64,000 bases of DNA, taken from the NCBI GenBank assembly GCA_963169105.1, contig OY720643.1, forward strand, positions 101,443,697-101,507,696, read 5' to 3'. Every line of letters begins with the position of its first letter. Positions within the stretch are counted from its first letter, which is position 1. This stretch comes from Ceriagrion tenellum. Its lineage: Eukaryota; Arthropoda; Insecta; Odonata; Coenagrionidae. This document shows positions 1 through 12,100 of this stretch, in pieces. The translations under genes and the position numbers were made by a program. Under the pieces are notes generated by a model. That model saw nothing but the letters and a program-made list of their open reading frames with translations. It had not been told where the DNA came from and did not search any database.

Positions 1-122
1 ATTTCCTTCAGTTGCTGCTTTAAACTCTGGGTAGCTTGAGATAAATTTGTATTCTTTTTTTCACATTCTTTGAGATTACCAAGAATCTTCTTTTTCTCCT
101 TTTCCAGATCTGACAAGTTTTC
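1..122 (-). CDS. PLEKHD1: PLEKHD1 exon 7, truncated by window edge
   Basis: Acceptor GATTGCAG. The open frame runs to the window edge: ENLSDLEKEKKKILGNLK then ECEKKNTNLSQATQSLKQQ. It continues the coiled coil and parallels the LEELSIEKKKTLEML stretch of the family. No donor is visible before the edge. Confidence 0.88.
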
Positions 123-3100
123 CTGCAATCAAAAGTTAAAATGATAACTTAACAAAACTAAAAGGCACAAAGCAGATTCTGCTTAATCATGATTATCATG
201 TTTAAACAACAGCCAATGCATCAGGACTTGACACAGCAGAAAAATCTGACATCCCCATTCCATAAATCATATACATATATTGGAATTTATTATGATATAT
301 TTTATGTCATCCAATTAGGTAGACTTTGACACACATACATAGAGACAAAAATATTTCCAATTTGAAAAGGATACCATACATAACTGCCAGTCCTCATTTC
401 ATGTTTTTGTACCTAGCTAAAGTAATGAGAGGCATTTATTAACCTTCCATGCAAAGCAGTTCAACTATAAGAGCTGAAGAGAAATTAAGCATTCAAGAAA
501 AAACTCTGGGAAGCTGTTAGAAAACATCTCCAGAAAGCACAAAAAAACATGCACGAGATGGTTTGTGAAACATGGGCAGTTTGCCAAATGTATCAAAAAA
601 AATCTTACAGGGCTCTTTTATTTAAAAAATCATTCACAGAATATAATGCAACCTAGCCTATGCCAGCCAAGAGTGAATCACAGGCTTAAATTTTGGCAAG
701 CTAATCACTCCAGCTGACAGAGATAAATGGTTAAATAGAATCATCAAGATTCAATATTAGGCAAGGAAAGTTGGGTTTTTGTTATCATTCATTGGTCAGA
801 GAGAGGAGATTACTATACCTTGAGCGGTAATTGTCAGTAGCGTATCTTGTAGGAAACAAATGGAGATTTCATTTAACGTAAATCAATATACAGCACACAC
901 ACTTTTCAATCTTATAAATAATGGTCAACAGTTTTCTAGAGATAATGTTTTTGTATATACTCTAGTAGCCGTTCACGGCAAAATAAATATTGATGGGGCA
1001 TTTTTCAGGTATTAAAATTGTTTCTGAAACTGAAACCTCTGTACATTTTTTACTAGGGTTTTGAGAAGGTTATTGGTTGATTAAAATTTCAATAGCACTC
1101 TGGGTCAACTTGTACCTGTTGGCAGCATGTGATGAGGTGGTTAAACTGATATAAAACCATTTCCATAAGACCATTTCAAAACTATAAAAAAGTTTTTAGA
1201 CATCTGATGTTCAAGTGTAAACAAAAAATGGATTATGTATTTTAGGCATTAATAACATTTTAAAAGAAAAGCTTAATCCACTTTTGGTAAGTTGATCGTC
1301 TTGGCAAGAATTTTGCTTCACCAAGTTTTCTGTGCTGAGATGTAAAAGTTGTGAAATAACACACAAAAATGATATAAGTTTGGGTTGTACGAAAATGGTA
1401 ATCGTCCACAGGTATTTTTTCTCAAAACTGTTTCAAATTACCGTGTTTGAGGTCACATGCTACCCATTCACCAAGTTTGAGATAAATCCCAGACCCCAAA
1501 GGACAATCATTTGTTGAATCGTCAACAATAAGTGTTCAAACATGTTTCTTTTCAAATTAGAAAATCATAAGAAATACTTATAGAAGCATGGCCATACAGA
1601 ATGAGACTCCAGCCATACAACACAAACAACTTTTTTCTTTTTTAGAGATTCAATTATTCTGAAATGATAAACTCACCATCAATGTTTCAGTGGTATCTTC
1701 TAGAGCTTTTTTATCTTGCTGAACCATATTCATGGCGGTAATAGTTTCCTCATACTCAGATTTCATGTTTAAATGCTCTAGCTGGAATTCTTTAATCATA
1801 TTTTCTAACCTTTTCTTTTCTTCATCAAGGGCAGCATTAATGCGTTCCAGTTCCTGCAAATAAATTTTGTCAAAATTTGTTTAAACATAGCTACACAAAC
1901 AAATATTCATTAAAGAATATGTTGTATGAATGCAATTAGATGATGATGTGAAACTATTGCTCATGAACTGTAGGTTGTTGCTGATTTGGCAGTGCAGAAT
2001 ATGACCCTTTGGATTCGTAATCACATATAGATATGCAAAGGATAAATTCTCAGCAATTATTTCAATCTGAAAGATGTAAGGACGATAATAGTGTAGAGGA
2101 TGCAGAGTTACTCCTTTGAAGTAATGTGATCACTTCCACAGCTAATATTTACAGGTTTCTGTTAGTGGGCAATAATGTGGTTGGAAATTTCACAAAGATA
2201 CCATTTATGCAGCATTTCAAATACATAGTAGTCGATCACTGGTATCAATAGCATATGCAACATCAGGAACTCAAGGTGCAGAGAAACATAACTTCACCAT
2301 CCAATTTCTTTTCGTGTCAGAGATATCTTCCAATTTCAAATTCTTAAAAGACTAGAGCAATTATATAGGTACACCTAAAAAAATATATCTTCAATTTTAG
2401 TGCTTATTAATATTGTTAACCATTTAAAACTGATGAAAATAATATTTAAAAGGAAAAAACTATAGGTGGCTTATATCTTTTCAAAGTAATTTTATAATTG
2501 TCAAAAATTATATTTTTCAAAATATGCTAAAATATTTGATTCACAAGATTTTTCTATTTGGGAATGTAAAGGAATTTACAAAGACAATTCCTATTCACTC
2601 ATGAATAATATGAGATTTTAGTTGCTCTCATTGAGATTGGATACAGTGAGCTAGAATGTCATTTAGTCACATCAGATCAGTTTTCAACTTTTTTTCTTTA
2701 ATAAGCCAGTCAAAAATGACAGCATGTCATGAATACAAACATTATTTTTGAAGCCCTAACATCTCAGGGCATGTCTATGCTAAGCCCAATAACACACATT
2801 ACCCTTTAAGTACAGAAGACTCTTGAGACATGGACACTTACTTAACAGGGGTGGATGACTCACTGAGTGCAATATCATCATCCCCTAGTAAACAATATAC
2901 CCTACTGTGTCATTCAGTCTCCCAAAACACTCAAAGGAAAATAACTCCACACTTAAAGGATTAACTGCAATCTGGTATCTGAAACTTTTACATATTGTAT
3001 ATACTATGGTGCATGTTTAGTAAATACATTTTTAACTCCAGCAACACAGCTTTCATGTTGTAGGTATAATGCAGATGTTGGGGTGATGACTTAGCTTCCC

Positions 3101-6100
3101 CTTTTTGCTGAGGCAAGTTTATTGACCATCTAATTAGTTGGAGAATCACCTGGGTGAAGCATATAGAATTCTTGTAGTGTTTTACAGAGATCATCAATAC
3201 CAGTTCCAGCAGTCAGATATCATTGGTGTGGTAAGAAATTATTTTATTTTTGTTTAACATATTTCTGAGAGTTTACATGTTTAATTATTATTTTTGATTT
3301 CCAAATTTTTCACCAATAGCATTTCTTCAGAGGAAAGCTTGAATATATGGTGTTAGCACGAAGGGCACGGATACCCCCAAGAGTGCTAGTACCTCCATGG
3401 TATAGAAGGGGGTAACATAAAGTTGGCAGATACCAGATAGGAACTATGCCAATGTATGCTCAGGAAAGCTAGGAGTTTAAAAAATGTGGGTAAACTGGGT
3501 GAAGTGAAAGATCTGACCACGGAAGTGAAGAAAATACATTGCCAACCATCAAGGGATGGAGAAAGGTGAGAACCAGGTGATCAAGGATAAGAGAAGGATG
3601 GAGGATGTACTTTAAGCCATTTTTAAGCCTGTAAAATTTCTGAGGAATGCAATTGCCATGAATATTTTTAGTGCAAATTGACAATTATTTTCACACAAAT
3701 TTTTATGCAACACGATACGTGCATATGATCAAGTCTGTCAGACAGAGTAAACAGACGAGTATTTATATGGCTGAAGCATCATTGAGGCTCTGAATAAAGT
3801 GAAAATCCATTGTTATTAGTAACAAAAACCAACTCTGTTCAGATTTTGTACATTGAATGCGGAATAAATTCTTGTATGCTTGTCATGTCCACATTGACAC
3901 AAATTCCTATTCATGCACAAACATGTTTGCTGTGTGCTGTGTCTGGCAAAAATTTTTAGAGGTGTGGATGTGGCTTAAGAGGGGATTGAGATATTGAAGA
4001 GCTAATATGGAAGCACTCTAAGGTAACAGGAGTTGATTTTGAGCTATTTACTTTTGGAAGACTTTTACCATCAGTAATAAGACCCCAACTATGAGCAATC
4101 TCTCTGCAAAATATGCAAGAACTAGATGCCTCCGGTGTAGCTTTAAAAAATTTTGTTGAACTCCTTGAAGCCAAAGAAATATCTCTGGAGTTCCATATAA
4201 AATTTCATGAGGTAAGCATATGCACTGATTTTGCATTAAACATGAATCAATTCCAAGAATTTACAAAAAATGGACACACTACTTGAAATTACAATTTTGC
4301 TCCACTTTTGGTCTTACAATTACTAGACAATAAAATCAATTGCTACTAAAGCCAAATTTTTGCCAGACACAACACACAGCAAACATGTTTGTGCATGAAT
4401 AGGAATTTGTGTCAATGTGGACATGACAAGCATACAGCAACCATAACCATACCACCCCATATCCCAGAAAATAGCAATCTGCCCACCTACCCCTCAAAAG
4501 AATGATCTTAATCTACCCCTGGTAGGCACCAACATTTGCACAAGTAGTTCTTGTAATCTTTGTAGCGTTAAGTGTAGAGTGTTTTACTTCAATCAATAAG
4601 AGACCATAATGGCTGCCAAAGAGACTTTCACATAAGAGGGTTGACAAGTAATGTAGCTGATAAGTATATTTGCTCCTTAATGCTTTTTTCTTCATCTGCT
4701 ATGTAGTACTAACATCATGTTTTGCATGATCTGTGAATGACTCTTGTATCTCATTTACACAGATACATTATACAGTAATTTAATGGTTTCTGTAGCAATG
4801 GTCACATGCCTATAGGGTAGTGTATGTAGGTGAAAGTTACTGGAGTAGTTTAGTTCCTGTTTGGTGATAACTAATCCCGATCACACATCCTTGAGGTTGT
4901 GAGGCTAGCAGGGTTAAATTTAACATATATTTTCCCTGATTAACCAACATACTCTATCACTTAGTCTCCAATATCATTTCAGCCCATAATTATCTGTTCA
5001 AACCACATATCCTGCCTTCTCCTAATATTTTCCTAGGTTTCTGTTGTTATAAACAAAATCAAGCACTTCCTCGTCTGTCTTCCTTTTCATCTTCATTTCT
5101 CAGAGTCTACCTTCTTACACCACATACTACTGTAGTGCATATTACCCTCTCAGACAGTCTTTCCTAGGCATCCTTCCGCAAGATACCCTAAATCAGTTCC
5201 CCCTATAGCAGAAAGCTTCTTTTGCTTGAGCAATAATTCTCCTAGTGTTTCTGCTACTATGGCCATTTTCCTTGTGTGTAACACCAAAGTAATTGAAATG
5301 CTGTACTAGCTCCAGGTTTTCTTTTCTTACTTATATAACTGCTGAAGTAATGTAAAATCAAGTCATATGAGATGGGCGGAGAGAAACTATACAAATCTAA
5401 TATGCAAGAAATCACTTCAAGAAGCCAGCCTTGCAATGAGCAAGCAGGAGTGGCCGAAACATAAGGTTCTAGCAATGCAGGAGTAATTTATTTCTCAGAG
5501 GGTGTAAGTTATTTGACGACAATGAAACCTCCTGCGAAGATGCATCACATTGATGTTTCCCTCATTTATCGGAGGAGTGAAATAAAGAAAGAAGTCCTGT
5601 GGAGAAGAAATTCCCAGAGTGCAAGGAGAGTTTCACCACCAGTCCTTTGTCTCTTGTTCTCAGTTCACTTTTGCCATATGGCAAAGTGACAATTCATGAG
5701 GAAGACTTCAAAATGCCAATGTATTTACACAGGATCCATACATTCATGTACAGGGGCACTTAAGAACTGGCGACATGATATTAGCAAGTGAAATCCTAAA
5801 TAATTTTTTTTTACTTTTACATTTGAGTGCATGCTACTGATAAATCACCCTCAGGCCACATACCCATAAGGTGGCTTAAAGGGTAACATATAGATGTACA
5901 TTCAGTGAAAATACACCACCTGCCACACACCAGTGTGGTGAGAGCAATGTAAAGTCAACCTCGCTTAAATGGGCTTCAGCTTGACTACATCATTGATTAG
6001 AACAATCACCTGCCTTAATCTTAAACAATCACCTGCCTTATTCTGATAAGTTTTCAAAGAAACTGCCTCGGGTATATTGGCCTCACATAAGCCGGACTCT

Positions 6101-9100
6101 GCTTATACCAGACCACCTGTAAGCTTCACAACACCATATGTCCTTCATGTATAATGGTTTTTACTAGACAAGGCTGAGTTTATCATGCAAAAATTGTTTT
6201 GTAGAAAACAGCTGAAATACGGAGAGTGTTGATGGATCTCCATTAGGTTTTCACTGTCTGCACGAATGATTTACCAGGGTATAATATCATAAGTTGGATC
6301 ACAGGTTACATTATTATTTCTCCAGAAGATGCACACTTCTATTTTAACCAAGCTAGACACATGAGACTGTACCCTTATACCCTTTTAGTTTGTCCTGTTC
6401 GGTTTCAGCAAACTCCGAATAATTTTCATGCATGCCTGGAAATTTTGGTGAGGCTAGCTGTGATAAGTGCTGGGCAAAATTTTTTTGTTCTAAGTATTAT
6501 TTCCATTACCCACAAAGCACATCTTAGATCATACAAGATCCACCTGTTATTTGACAATTTTTCTGTCAGTGATGGTTGCACACACATGATGTTGAATACA
6601 TAACCTTCTCTCACTACAGATCTAATTTTGTATAAAATTTTCTCCATATGAGGAATTTAATTGGTGAAATCTTCTGCTGCATTTCATAATTTCAGGTTAA
6701 GAAAATTTTGTGACATCAACAGTGAAATAAGAGTAAAATTGGAAAAAAACTGATATTTGTTAGTGGTTGTGAATGTAGTAGATATTATATATATAGATAT
6801 AGATTGTAGTAGATAGTGGTTGTGAATGTTGATCTGCACTTTCTAATTCCGATGAGCACTCTCCGAGACCTGTAAAAATCTCTGCCAAAAATTACAGAGT
6901 CCTCTCAAAGCAGCAATGTTAGCTTCGAAATGAAAGGACTATGAAGACTAATTTGAGGACATTGCTTTGATGCAGGATTTTCAAAAAGGAGAGTGATTAA
7001 CCCTTTCGCTGCGGTCAAACTGCAAACAATTTCTAGCCCCTGTGCAGCGAAATAGTGAACGATCACTTATTTTGACACAAAGTATGCCTCTCATTCAAAT
7101 CAATACCGAACACCTGCAACTCAATAGTCACTAAAGCTCCCAGGAAGAGATTAGTACAATGCATGACAATGAACTCGGCGAATGGCATTCGTGGAAAAAG
7201 AGAAAGTTTGGAGGCATTGGTGGGAACAACCACTTGCCAACGAAAGGTAGGAGCTATGTTCACAGCAGTCAACTGGGTGACCGTAGCTGCTACGTTCACA
7301 GCAGCGAAAGGGTTAATTCTGTCATCTGTAAGTGGCCCTTCGGGAAAAAGCATAAGGTATCGCAAAAGAGTTCTGATGTTTTGGAAGTTTGAACTGACAT
7401 AAAGAAAATTCATCATAAAATTGTGTCTAAGAAAATGTGTGGTGAATCTGCAATAGGTGGTGCACATGATGTTGATGAATGGAAGACACATGGAGTGTGG
7501 CAGATTACAGGAAATTTCTCACCACAAGACATTTTTAATACACACATGACACATTTTTAATACGCACGAGATTTATTTTGAAATTATGTTCCAAATGTTG
7601 TTCCCATAACGATATAAGCCGATTCTATTTTTTATTTATTTTTTGTATTTATGTTTTGTTTTGGCGGTGCCATGTATTTTAAATTTATGTTCCAAAAGAC
7701 TTTGTTCCCAGAACTATGAAGTTGTTTCTATTCGATTCTCTCTCTTTCATTACATCCCTGCATTGCTTCATACACACCCTCCTATTCTTAAAACTATCAA
7801 TATCCCTCCATTGCACCACAATCACTCTTGTTCTTGGTCCACCCTCAACTCTCAAACCATTTACTTCTCTCTGTGAAACCATTTGCCACTTGACTTTAAT
7901 CTGTTCTCTGAACATCAACTGAGCATGCTCCTTTCATGTGTCCATCATTACTGAATCCAATCCAAATTCTTTTATATCCCACTCATGCCTGACCCTGTCG
8001 GCCATCTACTAAATTTATAAATACTCTGCTAAATATTAGATTTGAGTTATGTGCATTTGCAAAATAAGTGACCAAATATCACAGATGCATGCAATAATGA
8101 ATTATGTCGTTAGCTATGCTTGCAATTAGAGCTGGACTTTGACTGTTGGAGCAAAATGTGAGTCAAGTTTAGACCGAGTGGTCTTTGCATTGAATTTTAA
8201 ATAACACTCCCCAAATCACACCTATCAGATCATGAGAACAAAATAAGGGAAATAGATAGTAGAACAGAAAGGTTTAAAATGTAGCATTTACCATGATCGA
8301 CATGATACCATTATGATTGCATGAAGATTTTGAAGTAGGTTAGTTGAGAGGTAGTGACAAGTAGTGACAGGTAGTAGGCACTACTTCAGATTGCTACGGT
8401 ACGTAACAGAGGAGATAATACTCTTGCAAATGAAAAAGTAACTTTGTTTCCTTCCACAGAATTATTTTCTTGGTGCAACATGTTTCGACACAGCAGTGTT
8501 ATCATCAGAACTTACACACTTAAAAAATTTCTTCAGATGTATATATATCATAAGCGATTTGGGAGAAGGTAGGAGGTGGAGGTGAGGTGGGAAAACCAGA
8601 GGGGGGGGGAGAGGTAAGGTATGGCGGTAGGGCTAGGAATCTGGAAAACCCATGAGAGACCATGTGAGTGGTGGGTGGGTGGATTGGGGAGGGGTGGGGG
8701 GGTTGACGTGGTGTGGAACTTTGAGGTTTTAGGGATTAAGGTAGCGGTGGGTTAACAGCATGTGGTGAATGGGGTGGGAGGGTCAGTGGTTTCAGTTTTT
8801 CCGTGAGGGATAGGGACACTTCCAGGAGGGGGGAGGGTTTTTCAAAAAGGATATTATTGAGTAAAGGACCCTTCTTCAAGTTCCTTCTAATTTCCAACTC
8901 CTTTTTGCCCATCTTTCTCCCTTTTTTCTCTATGTGTAATATATCTGGTAATAAATCGCTGCTGTGATTTTCTTCCCACAGGTATTTGGCAAAGTGGGAC
9001 TGGGAAAGATGGCATTTCTGGAAACACCTTTTGTGCTCTTCTATCCTTTTCTGGAAATTGCATCCTGTCTGTCCCACACATATGCCGCACTGCAGCCGTT

Positions 9101-12100
9101 GTACTTTAATTTGTATATACCACTATTTTCCAATGGTTGAAGTTAGTCTTTCAAGTTATTCAGGAAACTTCTAAGCTTTTTGTTGTTATAAAATGCAATC
9201 TAAATTGGTCTTTTGGGAATAGGTGCTCTATTTTTTCTGAAATTAACCTGTAATATGGTAATTTGCAGTACCGAACATTTTCACTCTCCACATCGGAGTG
9301 AAGAGTATTTGTTTTGCCCCGAAGGATCATTTTTTAAGGAGCATATTGTCAATAATGCTCTTGTTGTAACCATTAGAAATGGCTATTGATTTAATAATTT
9401 CTAATTCCTGGTTAAATGTTTCTTTAGAAAGAGGAATGTTCATTAGTCTGTTTAAAAGGAAGAGAAAGACGGACAGTTTTTGTGATATGTGACGTCGGGA
9501 GTCAGCAAGAATGATGTGGTCTGTGGTGGTGGGTTTGCTGAAGATTGGAAAATCAAATTTCTCATCTATTTTTGTTACTGCCACATCTAGGAAATTCAGT
9601 TTTCCCACTTTTTCTTTCTCACTAGTAAACTTAATGCTTTTGCACTGGGTATTCAGAATTGTCAGAAAATTATCCAATTGTCTTTCCGTGTTAGTCCATA
9701 CTGCAAAACTATCGTCCACGTAACGGAATCAGCAGTAAATATTCTTGGTGCACACGGAGGTAGCACTGAATAATGTTTCCTCTAAGTCGTCCATAAACAG
9801 TTTGGCTAAGAGTGGCGATAACGGGGAACCCATTGCTACTCCTTCACTTTGTTTGTAAGAGAAACAAAGTTACTTTTTCATTTGTGAAATTTAACTTCCA
9901 CATAGTACAGCCTCAAACTATGGAACATAATATTCTTGATTTACTGGCTACAAATATACCACATCAATGGATTAAAGCGGACACTGTCGAGGGAATTAGT
10001 GGTCAAAGAGTAGTCAGGGCTAAGTTTTCCATGAATGCCAATAGAAAATTTAAACAAATAAGAAAACTTCACTTTTAAAAGAGCTGATTTCTAGGGTTCC
10101 AAATTTCATCTACAAAACTCCTATCTCATCTTCCAAGAGTCAATAGTTAACTTAGATGCAGAGAGTGCTTGGAAAGCTTGTCTTTTGATTGTACATTCTG
10201 GAATTAATAAATATATCCCAAGTAAAGTAAAAAAAGAGAGCAGCGAACTGAGAAGTGAGAAAAGCGCTGAGGCGACAGAGAGCATGCCACGCCAAGATGA
10301 AAAAAATCAGTGCAGATGTATCCACTGATGATCGCGAGTTAATTATTGAAAAATATAAGTTATCTATAGCCGCTACAAAGGAAGCACTTAGGAATGCATT
10401 CATGGATTTCAAGAGGAAAACACTTGAAGAACAGTTACCGGATAACCCAAAAGCTTTTTGGTCTTACGTAAGGGAAGTTCAAGGCAGAAGATCTACAGTC
10501 AATCCACCTAGAAACTCTAATGGCGAAGTAATGACAAACAGCTCAGACTTATAAAATTCCTTCTTCCAAAGCGTGTTCACAAAGTCTTCGCAAAATATTG
10601 TGAGGCTTAACGATCGTTACCGGCAAACGATGTCGCCAATTGATATTTTTGCTCGCGGAATAGAAAATTTGTTAAAATCACTCAGTCCAAATAAGTCACC
10701 CGGTCCTGAAGGAATTCCTTCCTGTGTATATTGAGAACTAGCTTCAGATTTTGCCTCCTAATTGCAGATTATATTTAGAAAATCCATCCAGGAACATGTA
10801 GTACCCAAAGACTGGAAAATTGCCAATGTAACACCCATATTTAAAAGTGGTGCTAAGGAACAGCCATTAAATTACAGACTAATATCCCTAAAATCCATCT
10901 CATGCAAAGTCCTCTAATGTATAATAGCAAGCTCAGTCATGAAACACCTAGATATGCAGAACTTGCAAATAAAAGGAGCTTGAAAGGCCGTAATGATATT
11001 CTCGTTAGTGTACTGACCTCTTGCAAAAACTAGGATGGGAATCACTATCAGACCGTTGATTGAAAATTAGACTCAATCTTTTAAATAAATTCAGAACCGA
11101 TTTATTTGCAGAAGAAGTTTTCAATATCTTACAAACTCCAACATACTATGGTAAATCAGACTATGAAAATAAAATAAGGGAAATATATTGTAGAAACAGA
11201 TAGGTTTAAAATGTCGTTTTTCCCATGATCAATGTGAGACCATAATGGCTGCGTTGACACTTAGAATTAGGTTAGTTGACAGGTAGTGTAGCTGATTGAT
11301 TCGTATACCCCCTAATGCACGTTTCTCAATCTGCCAAGTAGTGCTAACACCATGTTTTGCATGTTCCCCGCATGACTCTTGTTTCACATTTACATAGTTA
11401 CATTATAGAATAATTTTGTGGTTTCTGTAGCATTTGTAGCATACCTATAAAGTGGTGCATGTTGGTGAAAAAATTTCTTCACTGCAATTCACGTTGGTGA
11501 TAAGTCTCTCCCTGACAAACACCCCGGTGGTGGCAGGGTAATAAGTAGATGTAGTGTAGCTGATTAATTTATATGCCCTCAACGCATGTTTCTAAAACTG
11601 CTCAGTAGTGCTAATACCATGTTTTGCACGTTCCTCGCATGACCTTGTGTCACGTTTACATAGTTACATCATAGATTAGTTTAATAGTTTCTGTAGCATT
11701 TGAAGCATACCAATAATGTGGTGCATGATGGTGAAAGTTCATTTCTTCACTCGAGTTCATGTTGGTGATAAGTAACCCACTGCCAAACACCCTTGTGGTG
11801 GCTTTCAGGGTAAGAAGTACATGTACATTGGTATAAAATATACTCTAAGGAATATAGTGCTGACAAACTTTAATGTTCGTAGACATTGCTTACAACGTTT
11901 CTTGGTTAAAATGGATCCATCCTTCGATTCTCCTAAGACTCCTCGAATTCAGTCATATCCGAGGCTGACTAATGTCCATGACTCAGCAGCCCTACTTTTA
12001 TTTCCACCTCAAGATCTACACATGCCCCTCTTTCGCAGGGCACAATTAATGGGAAGGAAGAATCTCATTGTGAAAGTCGTCGCGTACGAAAAATTCAACT

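Larger units (their letters stand above)
8427..9884 (-). mobile_element. Penelope-like element, 5'-truncated, flanked by a 24-bp inverted repeat
   Basis: The minus strand reads GVAMGSPLSPLLAKLFMDDL then RYVDDSFAVW (reverse transcriptase core motifs, 9,850-9,690). An LNFLDVAV block follows at about 9,600, then GIYKLKY and VGQTGCNFQKRIEEHK (GIY-YIG endonuclease, about 9,110-9,030). RT plus GIY-YIG in this order is specific to Penelope-like elements. Damage includes a TGA where YC[W]FRYVDD would be expected (about 9,731) and a frameshift near 9,080 between the GIY and YVG motifs. The 24 bases at 8427-8450 recur perfectly inverted at 9861-9884. The 3' UTR carries GTGTCGAAACATGTTG. Confidence 0.85.

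Noticed and set aside
7063..7491. 142-codon minus-strand ORF and overlapping plus-strand ORFs
   Set aside because: They span the boundary of the piggyBac-like MITE and have no domain; coincidental.
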